From Mesorhizobium sp. M7A.F.Ca.US.008.03.1.1 (GTDB lineage Bacteria; Pseudomonadota; Alphaproteobacteria; Rhizobiales; Rhizobiaceae), in assembly GCF_003997495.1 (NCBI RefSeq), contig NZ_RZRU01000001.1, positions 248,001 through 312,000 of the forward strand: 64,000 nt of DNA, given 5' to 3'. Positions 43,742-52,375 of this stretch are shown here, piece by piece. Both the position numbers and the translations under genes were made by a program. A model generated the notes under the pieces. That model searched no databases. It was not told the origin of the DNA and saw nothing but the letters and a program-made list of their open reading frames with translations. Numbering within the stretch: position 1 is the stretch's first letter; the number at the start of each line of letters is the position of its first letter.

Positions 43742-44755
43742 CTATTCGATCTGCTCGAACGTGCATTGCCGTGGCGCCTTGTCGGGGCGCCAGCGCAGCA
43801 GTTTGGTACCGTGGCGAAACCGATTGCCGGTGACGTGGTCGAAGCGGACCTCCACCACCAGTTCAGGTTTCAAAGGTTCCCATTGTCCGCTGCGCTCCGT
43901 GCTCCAGCGGCTCGGGCCGCCGGGCGCCTTGCCGGTGAATCCGGGCTCTGACCGCAGCCCTTCCAGCCGGCGCGTGAGCGCTCCTCTGTCGGCTCTGGCG
44001 ATGGTCGACGTGAAGCCGACGTGATCGAGCTTGCCGTCGTCGTTGTTGTAGAGGCCGAGGAGCAGCGAGCCGACCTCACGACTATCCGCGAGATAGCGGA
44101 AACCGCCGACAACGCAATCGGCGGTGCGCCTCGGCTTAACCTTCACCATCGCACGTTCGCCGCACAGATAATGCTCATCCAGCACTTTGGCCACGATGCC
44201 GTCGGTCGAGGCATGGCCGGCGCCGTTTAGCCAGCGAGCCGCCGTGGCTGCATCATAAGTGCACTTCGACAGGCGAAGATCTGGATTATTTGAGGAGATC
44301 ACGAAGTCCTCGATCGCTCGCCGCCTTTCGACAAGTGGTTTGCCCGTGATGACCTCGCCGCCCGGGCTGGCAAGCATGTCGAAGAGGATCAGGCTGGCAG
44401 GCGTCTGCGAACTCAGTTTGCGGATTCTGCTTTGTGCGGGGTGAAGGCGCATCTGCAGCGCCTCGAAGGAAAGCTCACCGTCAACCTCGATAACAATCTC
44501 GCCGTCGATGACGAAATGCCCGCGCTTGAGGTCACCCAAAATCCCCATGATTTCTGGAAAATAGCGGCCGAGCGGCTTGCCGGATTTGGCGCGCAGGTCA
44601 ACGGTGTCGTCGCTCTTGAAAGCAAGGCAGCGAAATCCGTCCCATTTGGGCTCGTACTGCCAGCGGTTCCCGTCCCTGGGGATTTCATCGGCAAGCCTGG
44701 CCTCCATCGGAGAAGTGTCCAGCGGGAGCGGGAAGGCGTTTATTGGATCATGCAC
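43742..44755 (-). CDS. ATP-dependent DNA ligase (LigC/LigD ligase-domain type)
   Basis: About 337 residues. The adenylation motif KWDGFR (after YEP) carries the nucleotidyl lysine; IDGEIVI, LILFDMLA and DGIVAKVLDEHY are motifs III, IIIa and IV; MVKVKPRRTADCVVGGF is motif V; then an OB-fold domain ending KPELVVEVRFDHVTGNRFRHGTKLLRWR. These stand-alone ligases act in backup end joining or base excision repair. The GTG at 44755 has GGAGG eight bases upstream; a TTG at 44770 is the outer limit. An EcfG-type promoter indicates stress or stationary-phase expression. Confidence 0.9.
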   Translation of the reverse strand: MHDPINAFPLPLDTSPMEARLADEIPRDGNRWQYEPKWDGFRCLAFKSDDTVDLRAKSGKPLGRYFPEIMGILGDLKRGHFVIDGEIVIEVDGELSFEALQMRLHPAQSRIRKLSSQTPASLILFDMLASPGGEVITGKPLVERRRAIEDFVISSNNPDLRLSKCTYDAATAARWLNGAGHASTDGIVAKVLDEHYLCGERAMVKVKPRRTADCVVGGFRYLADSREVGSLLLGLYNNDDGKLDHVGFTSTIARADRGALTRRLEGLRSEPGFTGKAPGGPSRWSTERSGQWEPLKPELVVEVRFDHVTGNRFRHGTKLLRWRPDKAPRQCTFEQIE

Positions 44756-44799
44756 GGGTCCGGCCTCCAAAACCGGTTAAGGAACGGCTCCGGCTTTTC

Positions 44800-44824
44800 A
44801 ACTTCCAGGACTGGCCCGCGTTCC
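44800..44824 (-). promoter_or_regulatory. EcfG-type promoter of the DNA ligase gene
   Basis: On the minus strand: GGAAC (44824-44820), 16 bases, AGTT (44803-44800), 45 bases before the GTG at 44755. Confidence 0.72.
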
Positions 44825-44947
44825 ATCTGACGGTTCATGCCTGGTTCTTCGCGATGGGACAATTTTATTTGCCACCGGAACCCGGATGACGGCTGGCCGC
44901 TTTGATGTCATCGGCAACGCGAGCGGAGATGTCCCATCGATCCCTCA

Positions 44948-45571
44948 TTGTGGACAGCTTTTGTCGGAACCGTCATTCTCATGCAGGTGCCGCCAGGTCC
45001 CGACAGCATGCTGGTGATGGCCCGCGGCATCGGACAGGGCCGCGGCGTGGCGCTGTTCACGGTACTCGGCATGACGCTGGGCGCCGGACTGGTGCAGCTT
45101 CCGCTGATTGCATTTGGCCTGTCCTCGCTTGTCCACGCCTCGCCGCTGGCGTTCAATCTGCTTCGATGGGCCGGGGCGGCCTATATTGTGTGGCTGGGCG
45201 TCCGGCTGCTGCTTTCATCTTCGGCAACCATTCCCATGGGTCACCTCGATGCCCTGCGGCCGCTCGCCGCCGCCCGGGAAGGAATGATTGCCAATCTGAG
45301 CAATCCCTGGCCTTTGATGTTCATGGTTGCGTTCTTGCCGCAATTTGTGGATCCGCATAGGGGTTCCGTCACGTTGCAGCTGGTGCTGCTTGGAGCAACA
45401 CAGAAGATAACCGGTGTGCTGGTGCTGGGGGCCTACGCCTTGGCATCGGGCGCGGTCGGCGCATGGGTCATGCGGCACCCTCGCGCAAGGCTTTGGCAGC
45501 AGCGGCTCGCGGGCTGCCTCATCATCAGCCTCGGCGTGCGGATGGTGATCGGCGGCGGTACGAGCCGCTGA
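44948..45571 (+). CDS. LysE/RhtB-family amino-acid exporter
   Basis: About 207 residues with six hydrophobic segments and the LysE family N-terminus TAFVGTVILMQVPPGPDSML. It would export amino acids or related small molecules at the inner membrane. The only canonical start near the expected N-terminus is a TTG at 44948 with poor ribosome binding site. Relatives of this family would be expected to begin a few codons earlier, where the codon is ATC (44936), not a normal start. Translation may therefore be weak or the start altered. Confidence 0.82.
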   Translation: MWTAFVGTVILMQVPPGPDSMLVMARGIGQGRGVALFTVLGMTLGAGLVQLPLIAFGLSSLVHASPLAFNLLRWAGAAYIVWLGVRLLLSSSATIPMGHLDALRPLAAAREGMIANLSNPWPLMFMVAFLPQFVDPHRGSVTLQLVLLGATQKITGVLVLGAYALASGAVGAWVMRHPRARLWQQRLAGCLIISLGVRMVIGGGTSR

Positions 45572-45906
45572 CGAAGTGGATGAACGGCCCGGGCCGAACA
45601 CTCGACTTTGGCGCCGCTGGATATTCTTTCAAAGAATAATTTTGTGCCGCGTCGCCTGAATGACAGGCATCGACACAAGCATGCTCTTCTTCAGGGGAAC
45701 GGAGCATTCGCTTCGATGTTCGGCTCCGCCGAAAGAACCCGCATCGGATGAGCCGCCGTCGCGGGCCGGGACTATGTCCAGGAACAAAAATCCTGACCAG
45801 AGGTTCGAGCCTCGATCTCAATGCGGCTTGAAACGCTGCTTCATCGGCATCCGATTGGAATGTTCGTCATGATTTCTTGCGTGGCCCCGGTAAAGACGCA
45901 CCTTCA
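45572..45906. promoter_or_regulatory. Intergenic region before the Nramp-related gene, with weak EcfG-like motif
   Basis: GGAAC at 45696-45700 is followed after 16 bases by TGTT (45717-45720), a partial match to the EcfG consensus, about 187 bases before the start at 45907. No gene is supported in the gap. Confidence 0.4.
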
Positions 45907-47202
45907 ATGAACAAGCCGCCTGACAATGCCGGCCAAAGGGAAAGCAAGCGAAAAGACGGCAACGTCGTTCGGGCTCTCGGGCTTGGTCTGATCACCGGTG
46001 CGGCCGATGACGACTGCTCGGCCATCGGTACCTACGCGAGCGCCGGAGCCCGGTTCGGGCCCGACCTGCTGTGGACGGCACCTGTTACGCTGCCGATGAT
46101 GTATCTCGTCGTCTATCTTTCATCCAAACTTGGCCAGGTTTCGGGTCGCGGGCTTTTCAAGGTCATATCGGACTTCTATCCGCGTTGGCTGCTATGGTCT
46201 GTGCTGGTGGGCGTGCTGATTGGCAACACGATCGAGGCAGCCGCCGACCTTGGCGCCATGTCGGCGGCCATCGTGCTGTTCGTTCCTCTGCCTGCTCCCT
46301 TGGTCGTCATTGTCGTCGCGATCGTCATTTTTGCCCTGCAGGTGTTCGGATCGTATAAATTGATCCGAAATGTGTTCCGGTGGCTGGCTCTGGCTCTGCT
46401 TGCCTATGTGGTCTCCGCGGTGCTTGCCAAACCGGATGCCGCCTCGGTCCTGCGCGGCACGCTGTTGCCAAACATCGAGTTCAGCCGCGAATACCTGTCC
46501 ATCCTCGTCGCCATCGTTGGGACCACGCTCTCCGCATACCTTTACACATGGCAGTCCAATCAGGAGGTGGAGGAGGAGATCGCCAAGGGTCGTACGAGTC
46601 TCGAAGAGCGCAAAGGCGCCACCGAGGGCGAGCTGCGCCGATCCCGCCGCGATATCGTGATCGGCATGACGTTTTCCAATCTGATCATGTATTTCATCAT
46701 CCTTTCGACAGGGTCGACGCTCTACAAGGCCGGGCAGACGCAGATCGAAACAGCGGCACAGGCGGCCGAAGCGCTGCGGCCGCTCGCCGGCGACGCTGCC
46801 GGCATTCTCTTTGCGGCCGGTGTAATTGGCGTCGGCTTTCTGGCCGTGCCGATCATGACCGCTGGCGCTGCTTTCGATTTCGCTCAGGCGATGGGATGGA
46901 AGAATGGCTTGCATGCCAAACCCCGGCAGGCTCCCAAATTCTACACCGTGATCGGGGTCATAACGTTGGTGGCGGTGGGCCTCAATTTCTTCGGTTTCAA
47001 CCCGATGAAGGCCCTCGTCTGGTCTGGCATCGTGCAAGGATTTTCAACGCCGCCGCTGCTGCTTCTCATCCTCATCATGACCAACAACCGCAAGATCATG
47101 GGCGACAAGGTCAACAGCACCAGCACGAACATCCTGGGCGGCGTGACGACCCTGGCGATTTTTGCAGCGTCGGCGGGACTGGTGGCAAGCTGGTTGCTGT
47201 AG
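45907..47202 (+). CDS. Nramp-related metal ion transporter (NRMT-like)
   Basis: About 431 residues with ten or eleven membrane helices. Helix 1 has LITGAADDDCSAIGTYASAGARFG, aligning with the DDDPSGI-type motif of Nramp-related magnesium transporters rather than DPGN of classical manganese transporters; Cys replaces the Pro. A soluble loop of Glu/Arg-rich sequence (EVEEEIAKGRTSLEERKGAT) lies between helices 6 and 7. Helix 6 contains VIGVGFLAVPIMTAGAAFD. The ATG at 45907 is preferred over 45877 by family pattern; neither has a strong ribosome binding site. Confidence 0.83.
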   Translation: MNKPPDNAGQRESKRKDGNVVRALGLGLITGAADDDCSAIGTYASAGARFGPDLLWTAPVTLPMMYLVVYLSSKLGQVSGRGLFKVISDFYPRWLLWSVLVGVLIGNTIEAAADLGAMSAAIVLFVPLPAPLVVIVVAIVIFALQVFGSYKLIRNVFRWLALALLAYVVSAVLAKPDAASVLRGTLLPNIEFSREYLSILVAIVGTTLSAYLYTWQSNQEVEEEIAKGRTSLEERKGATEGELRRSRRDIVIGMTFSNLIMYFIILSTGSTLYKAGQTQIETAAQAAEALRPLAGDAAGILFAAGVIGVGFLAVPIMTAGAAFDFAQAMGWKNGLHAKPRQAPKFYTVIGVITLVAVGLNFFGFNPMKALVWSGIVQGFSTPPLLLLILIMTNNRKIMGDKVNSTSTNILGGVTTLAIFAASAGLVASWLL

Positions 47203-47231
47203 CTCGCATGTGAAGGATGTTCAGGCACGGT

Positions 47232-47256
47232 GGAACATCGGCGGTCAAATGTCGTT
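47232..47256 (+). promoter_or_regulatory. EcfG-type promoter of the 164-aa hypothetical gene
   Basis: GGAAC, 16 bases, CGTT: exact consensus, 30 bases before the ATG at 47287. Confidence 0.86.
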
Positions 47257-47286
47257 GAGACGCTTGCGGGAGAAAGGAGTTTGTCC

Positions 47287-47781
47287 ATGTCAAAGTTGCA
47301 GGCCGCTACTCCGGATCGTTTAAGGCAACTCAGGCTTGAAGCTTCAGCACATTTCGCTCCGTTGATGCTGAACGAGGCCCTGTTGCGCCTTTCGCATGCC
47401 TGCGGAGGCGACAGCCTCGACCGCTTCGAGAAGGCCATGGTTGATCAAATCGAGGCGGCAAAGGACGATCGGGCCGATTTCGAATTGATCAAGGAATTCG
47501 CGATCGAGCAGCTTTACGCCCTGGTCCGGAACGCAAACGATTCGCCAAAAAAGAAACAGTCGCTTGAGAAGATAGACACGCGCAGAACGCCCGGCCGTTC
47601 CGAAGAACCACGCACGCTCGAGGACCAACTGCAGGCGGGGTTGGAGGATTCCTTTCCGGCGAGCGACCCGCCGTCGGTGGTGTCCACGACCATTTCAGGC
47701 GGAGCAAAAAAGCTGGTCGGGACCGACGAGGTCCTGGAAAAGCAGCGGCAACAAGCGTCTGGCAACGAAAGTAGCTCGTAG
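47287..47781 (+). CDS. Hypothetical stress-associated protein with SFPASDPPS motif
   Basis: 164 residues, no membrane segment or signal. The N-terminal two thirds is helical and charged (DRFEKAMVDQIEAAKDDRADF). The C-terminal part holds LEDQLQAGLEDSFPASDPPS, a short motif seen in many small proteobacterial proteins of unknown function. AAAGGAG fixes the start at 47287. The exact EcfG-type promoter places it in the general stress response. Confidence 0.83.
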   Translation: MSKLQAATPDRLRQLRLEASAHFAPLMLNEALLRLSHACGGDSLDRFEKAMVDQIEAAKDDRADFELIKEFAIEQLYALVRNANDSPKKKQSLEKIDTRRTPGRSEEPRTLEDQLQAGLEDSFPASDPPSVVSTTISGGAKKLVGTDEVLEKQRQQASGNESSS

Positions 47782-47855
47782 ATCGCGGTGCCGGCTGGTT
47801 TGGCGGCAACCAAGGCCTGCGGGGACACGCCAACGGAAACAGCTGACGCATCGCA

Positions 47856-49967
47856 TCAAAGCTTGACAGCCGCCTCCCGCGCCCAGAGCCGCAGTTTGCG
47901 ACATGACTGCACAAACGCAGGTACCGAAGCTGCCGAATCCAGCCGCGTCAGCCCCTCATCGGCATCGGGAGCGACGCCTGCTTTGATCAGGAGCGGCTCG
48001 GCCCCCGGGGTGAAGCCAATGAACTTGCAATGCGCAAACGCATCAGACACGAAATCCTTCGCAGCGGCCTCCTTGACCAGCAGCTCGGCGCCCGCCTCGG
48101 AGAGGAGCAGCACCACCGCGTCGAACAAAACGGATGGACCGCCGTCGATCATGTACCTTGCCTCGATGTGGGTGCCGTCAGCGGCTTCGACGCCGCCCAC
48201 CTTGGGCGCAACCACCTCCATCACCGCGCCCTCCGCTTCGATAGCGGAACGAAGTTCCTCGAACAGCGCGACATCGGCTCCATCGCTGAGCATGACACCG
48301 ACTTTGCGGCCTTCGAAACTGTCGGGCCCGTTTTGGATGATGCTGAGCGCCGGCGACGGCGGCAAGTCATCGCGCGGCGGGACGGCGGCTTCGGCAGGTT
48401 CGGGCATGTCACGGATGCCGAGCTTGTCGGCCACCGTGGTCGCCAGCGTTTCATCGATGTTCAACAAATGCGAAACCATCCGCTCGCGGATCGCCGGTGC
48501 CTGGACCTTGCTCAATTCAAACGTCAGCGCCGTCGCGATGTGACGCTGCTCCGGTGGTGTCTGGCTGTTGAAGAATTGCCGGGCCTGGCTGTAGTGATCG
48601 GCGAAGCTCTCCGCGCGCAGACGTACTTTCTGCCCTTCTTCGGCATCGCCGAAAGAACGGAAGCCACGCTGCGGATCCTCGCGCGGTCCCAGTCCCCATG
48701 AGTTCGGCTCATAATTGGCGCGACCGGCCGGATTGCGCATGGCCATGTGCCCGTCCTGTTGAAAATGGGCGAACGGGCACTTCGGCGCATTGATCGGCAG
48801 ATGGGTAAAATTCGGACTGCCCAGTCGCTTCAACTGGGTATCGAGATAGGAGAAGTTGCGGCCCTGCAGAAGCGGATCGTTGGAGAAATCGATTCCGGGC
48901 GGCACATTCTGCGTCATGAACGCAACCTGCTCGGTCTCTGCGAAGAAATTGTCCGGCATCCGGTCGAGCACCAGCCGACCGACCGGAATTGGTTCGAGGA
49001 CCTCTTCGGGAATGATTTTCGTTGCGTCCAGGATATCGAAGTCAAAACTGTCGGCAAACGCCTGATCGAACAGTTGCACCGTCAACTCCCATTCCGGGAA
49101 ATTGCCGGCCTGTATGGCGTCCCACAGATCGCGGCGATGGAAGTCGGGATCGGCGCCGTTGATCTTGACCGCCTCGTTCCAGACCACCGATTGCATGCCG
49201 AGCTTGGGTTTCCAGATGAACTTGACGAAGGTGGATTCGTCCTTCGCGTTGACGAGGCGGAACGTGTGCACACCAAAGCCTTGCATGAAGCGGAAGGAAC
49301 GCGGGATGGCGCGATCCGACATGATCCACATCACCATGTGCATCGATTCCGGCATCAGGCTGATGAAGTCCCAGAAATTGTCGTGCGCCGTCTGTGCCTG
49401 CGGAAAGGCACGGTCGGGCTCCTGTTTGGCGGCGTGGATCAGATCGGGAAACTTGATAGCGTCCTGGATGAAGAAGACCGGGATGTTGTTGCCGACCAGG
49501 TCCCAATTGCCTTCCTTGGTGTAGAGCTTCACCGCAAAGCCGCGCACGTCGCGGGCGAGATCGAACGAGCCCTTGTTGCCTGCAACCGTCGAGAAACGAA
49601 CGAACGCCGGCGTCTTTTCACCAGCTCGCTGGAAAATGTCGGCACGTGTGTGTTTGGCAAGTGATTCGTAAGTCTCGAAATAACCGTGCGCGCCATAGCC
49701 GCGGGCATGAACTACCCTTTCCGGGATGCGTTCGTGGTCGAAGTGGAAAATCTTCTCGCGAAAGTGAAAGTCTTCGATCAGCGCTGGTCCGCGCTCACCG
49801 ATCCGCAATGTGTTTTGGTCGTCGGAGACAGGCGTTCCGAGCGCCGTCGTAAGGGCAGGCGTTTCGTCCCCCGCGACCTGGTGCAACTCGCCGCCATTTC
49901 CGCGCGCGCTATTCTGATCCAGTCCACTTGCCGATTGGCGAGCGGAGGGGCGAGCGGATTTGGCCAT
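47856..49967 (-). CDS. katE: Large-subunit monofunctional catalase HPII
   Basis: 703 residues, the size of HPII-type clade 2 catalases. The catalytic His lies in [12 protein letters not shown], with the distal Asn in the [18 protein letters not shown] region; the proximal haem Tyr lies in [14 protein letters not shown]. The C-terminal ~150 residues ([20 protein letters not shown]) form the flavodoxin/class-I-amidotransferase-like domain unique to large catalases. It breaks down hydrogen peroxide in the cytoplasm. An EcfG-type promoter lies 48 bases upstream of the ATG, fitting stress control. Confidence 0.95.
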   Translation of the reverse strand: MAKSARPSARQSASGLDQNSARGNGGELHQVAGDETPALTTALGTPVSDDQNTLRIGERGPALIEDFHFREKIFHFDHERIPERVVHARGYGAHGYFETYESLAKHTRADIFQRAGEKTPAFVRFSTVAGNKGSFDLARDVRGFAVKLYTKEGNWDLVGNNIPVFFIQDAIKFPDLIHAAKQEPDRAFPQAQTAHDNFWDFISLMPESMHMVMWIMSDRAIPRSFRFMQGFGVHTFRLVNAKDESTFVKFIWKPKLGMQSVVWNEAVKINGADPDFHRRDLWDAIQAGNFPEWELTVQLFDQAFADSFDFDILDATKIIPEEVLEPIPVGRLVLDRMPDNFFAETEQVAFMTQNVPPGIDFSNDPLLQGRNFSYLDTQLKRLGSPNFTHLPINAPKCPFAHFQQDGHMAMRNPAGRANYEPNSWGLGPREDPQRGFRSFGDAEEGQKVRLRAESFADHYSQARQFFNSQTPPEQRHIATALTFELSKVQAPAIRERMVSHLLNIDETLATTVADKLGIRDMPEPAEAAVPPRDDLPPSPALSIIQNGPDSFEGRKVGVMLSDGADVALFEELRSAIEAEGAVMEVVAPKVGGVEAADGTHIEARYMIDGGPSVLFDAVVLLLSEAGAELLVKEAAAKDFVSDAFAHCKFIGFTPGAEPLLIKAGVAPDADEGLTRLDSAASVPAFVQSCRKLRLWAREAAVKL

Positions 49968-50014
49968 GACAGATCCTCGATCGATACCGGAAGGTTGAAG
50001 CGGTCAAGCCATCA

Positions 50015-50039
50015 AACTGCCGGTGAGCGGCTTTGTTCC
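50015..50039 (-). promoter_or_regulatory. EcfG-type promoter of katE
   Basis: On the minus strand: GGAAC (50039-50035), 16 bases, AGTT (50018-50015). Confidence 0.76.
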
Positions 50040-50167
50040 CGGAAAAAATTGGACGCTGGAGACACCGCTGTCGGAGGAGCCGTGAGTGCTGCGGCGATGG
50101 TGTGCGTCAATCGGATGACAGATATCTCCGCCTGCGCAGAATTTATGAAGAGTTGTCTCCAGCACGA

Positions 50168-50192
50168 GGAACGAACCAAACTTCCATGCATT
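50168..50192 (+). promoter_or_regulatory. Possible EcfG-type promoter of the sigma factor gene
   Basis: GGAAC, 16 bases, CATT: one mismatch from consensus in the -10. It is placed 68 bases before the preferred TTG start, allowing autoregulation. Confidence 0.5.
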
Positions 50193-50259
50193 TAGCTGGG
50201 GCTGCGTTCACACACTCTTTCTTCTGGGAGCTGGACCATTGTCATCCGGAGGCTGCCTT

Positions 50260-50823
50260 TTGGCCGACCAGGAAACCAATGAAGTTTCCATCGTTGACCT
50301 GATACCTGCCCTGCGGGCATTCGCGCGCACCTTCTGCCGTGTCCCCGACGACGCTGACGATCTCGTGCAGGAGACACTGACCAAGGGTCTCGCCAACATT
50401 GACAAGTTCGAACCCGGTACGAGGATGAAGTCGTGGCTCTTCACCATCATGCGCAACACCTATTATACCCGGGTCAAGATCGCTGCCCGGGAGGCGCCAG
50501 GACTGCTCGATTGCGCGTCCTCAAGACCGATTTCGGAAGCCACCCAGGAATGGACCGTTCAGAGCAAGGAAGTTCACGGCGCCATTCAAAGGCTGCCTGA
50601 ACACCAACGCGAAGTCCTGATGCTGATCGGCGTTTTGGGAGTGAGCTACGAGGAAACCGCCGACATATGCGGTTGCGCGGTCGGGACGGTCAAAAGCCGC
50701 CTGAACCGTGCGCGCGCCAACATCCTTGAGTTCCTTGGCGAGAGTTCGCTGGAGACATTGATGGAGAGAAGAAACCAGCTTTCGGACGGTCAGCTCGATG
50801 TCGAGGTTGGCAGCCGCAGATAG
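50260..50823 (+). CDS. ecfG: EcfG-family general stress response sigma factor
   Basis: About 187 residues with sigma region 2 (ALRAFARTFCRVPDDADDLVQETLTKGLANIDKF, then WLFTIMRNTYYTRVK) and region 4 (LPEHQREVLMLIGVLGVSYEETADICGCAVGTVKSRLNRAR). This is the EcfG pattern, the alphaproteobacterial sigma factor released by PhyR from NepR under stress. The frame opens at TTG 50239, but the TTG at 50260 gives LADQE, the usual family start, with GGAGG seven bases upstream. No phyR is in the window. Its probable promoter motif is found before many genes nearby. Confidence 0.92.
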   Translation: MADQETNEVSIVDLIPALRAFARTFCRVPDDADDLVQETLTKGLANIDKFEPGTRMKSWLFTIMRNTYYTRVKIAAREAPGLLDCASSRPISEATQEWTVQSKEVHGAIQRLPEHQREVLMLIGVLGVSYEETADICGCAVGTVKSRLNRARANILEFLGESSLETLMERRNQLSDGQLDVEVGSRR

Positions 50824-51003
50824 TCAGTTCCTCACGTCGCGCCGACGTTTCTCGACGAGTGCGTTCTGCAGGTCCATCGCCAGCTTGGTCAGGCGGTCTG
50901 GAACCTTTTCCTGCTCTATGGCGGCCAGCAGGGAAGCAATCTCCTGATCCACTGTCATCTCCACATGCGGATCCGTGGTATCGTCGCTCGAACGAGACAT
51001 CAT
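50824..51003 (-). CDS. NepR-like small protein, candidate anti-sigma factor
   Basis: 59 residues. The central part, EIASLLAAIEQEKVPDRLTK, followed by LAMDLQNALVEKRRR, resembles the NepR core, in which a short helix, a VPDR turn and a second helix clamp EcfG. AAGAGAAT precedes two adjacent ATGs at 51003 and 51000. Its stop abuts the ecfG stop with no gap, convergent rather than the usual co-directional nepR-ecfG order. The family assignment rests on a short motif only; a simple hypothetical protein is the alternative. Confidence 0.6.
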   Translation of the reverse strand: MMSRSSDDTTDPHVEMTVDQEIASLLAAIEQEKVPDRLTKLAMDLQNALVEKRRRDVRN

Positions 51004-51157
51004 ATTCTCTTGATAGCGGTCCCTTGATCCTAGTGTGGTGATAAGCGCTGGCATTACAAGGCGGTGTCCACCGCCGAGAAGCTCATCAGCGGACCCTTGC
51101 ACAGGTTTATTCCTTGCTCCTTCGTCGCCGCCGGCTATGGATGCGGCGCGGTGGCGT

Positions 51158-51376
51158 TCAGTCCTTCGGCAATCGATTAGCGGCGTGATCCTGATATTGA
51201 TCGGATTTGATCCGATTGCCGTCCAGCCCGCGCTCCTGGCCATGCTGCTTCTTGTCGCGATTCGACAAAACCGCGTTTTCTTCGATCTTGTCCTTGTCCA
51301 GGGAGGTCATTGCGCCGACGCCGACACTCTTGCCTTGGCTGCCGCGACCGAAATGTTTTTTACCGCCAGATGCCAT
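51158..51376 (-). CDS. Small basic hydrophilic protein, EcfG-driven
   Basis: 72 residues, highly charged and Gly/Lys/Asp/Asn-rich (MASGGKKHFGRGSQGKSVG at the N-terminus), with no hydrophobic segment, probably disordered. AGGAGG sits six bases before the ATG, a near-ideal ribosome binding site, and an EcfG-type promoter lies 53 bases upstream. No family recognised. The composition recalls small stress proteins of rhizobia. Confidence 0.78.
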   Translation of the reverse strand: MASGGKKHFGRGSQGKSVGVGAMTSLDKDKIEENAVLSNRDKKQHGQERGLDGNRIKSDQYQDHAANRLPKD

Positions 51377-51429
51377 GATATCCTCCTTCGAAGCGAGGAC
51401 ACCCGTCGGTGCCCCTTGTTCGACGTCCG

Positions 51430-51454
51430 AACTGGCAGCGCGCTGTAATGTTCC
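51430..51454 (-). promoter_or_regulatory. EcfG-type promoter of the 72-aa protein gene
   Basis: On the minus strand: GGAAC (51454-51450), 16 bases, AGTT (51433-51430). Confidence 0.76.
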
Positions 51455-51457
51455 GTC

Positions 51458-52372
51458 TCACCGAGCGAGCAAAAAGGCGCTGCCATCCCATGACCGAAAC
51501 GGCTTCTCACCGTCGATGAGGACCTGCAATTGATGAGCTTGCGCCAGACGGCCGATGTCGTCGCGGTCTGAGAAAAGTGATCCGCGATAGGAATAGTTCA
51601 GCAAGGCGAGCCAGCCCGGCCGTTTCAGAACGCGCGCAATTTCTTCGAAATGCCGCTCTGCCATGCCGGCCAGAACCAGATAGGGAAAGCTGTCGACCGC
51701 CAGCACGCAATCGAAACTGGCATTGTCGAAATCGGCGAGATCGAGACCGGAGGTTTGTCGCAACTCAACATTGCCGAGTGCGGCGCATTGCTCGGAGGCG
51801 ATGGAGATCATCCGCGGCGATATGTCGATGCCGACCATCCGTTTGAAGGATTTGCACAGCGCACGCTCGAAACGGCCGATGCCGCAACCGATGTCGAGAA
51901 TGCTCCGTTCCCTTCCGGCGAATTCTCGCGCTTCCAGCCATGCAACGATTTCGTTGGTCGTGGCTGTGAGCCTTTCCTCATCGCCGAGGGATGTCAGTTG
52001 GACACTCGCGGCTCCCGAAATCGCTGCCGCGGCATCGAAGCTGGAGGCCAGCCGCATGACGACAGCGGCATCGGTCTCGTCCTCATCGCGCTCATGCCGA
52101 ACGGCGCCGCCCGTCGCTCGCAACATGGCAAAGACGTCTGGTCTGCAGCGCAGCAGTCCGGCGACCTTTCGCAGTCTTGCCGCGTTGCCGGTATCTGCCG
52201 GACGGACTTTCAGCACGACCTCCGCCAACTCCGCTGCTCCAATTGTGGACGGCAGGTGGAGCGCCAGCCTGACGAGAACACCTTCGGCGCAAATACCATC
52301 GGCCATGCAGTCTTCAACCGCCAGCCTGACCGATGTCCGGCGCTGGGCAGCTTTCGGTGCGGTTCCACTCAT
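51458..52372 (-). CDS. SAM-dependent class I methyltransferase
   Basis: 304 residues. The C-terminal two thirds is a Rossmann methyltransferase: SILDIGCGIGRFERAL (SAM-binding motif I), MVGIDISPRMI, and FDCVLAVDSFPYLV. The N-terminal ~120 residues are helical (LRKVAGLLRCRPDVFAMLRAT), with the look of a dimerisation or accessory domain. Last gene of the nine-gene glycan operon, three bases after the acyltransferase-like gene. Acceptor unknown; probably a sugar, inositol or acyl group of the operon's product. Confidence 0.82.
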   Translation of the reverse strand: MSGTAPKAAQRRTSVRLAVEDCMADGICAEGVLVRLALHLPSTIGAAELAEVVLKVRPADTGNAARLRKVAGLLRCRPDVFAMLRATGGAVRHERDEDETDAAVVMRLASSFDAAAAISGAASVQLTSLGDEERLTATTNEIVAWLEAREFAGRERSILDIGCGIGRFERALCKSFKRMVGIDISPRMISIASEQCAALGNVELRQTSGLDLADFDNASFDCVLAVDSFPYLVLAGMAERHFEEIARVLKRPGWLALLNYSYRGSLFSDRDDIGRLAQAHQLQVLIDGEKPFRSWDGSAFLLAR

Positions 52373-52375
52373 GGA

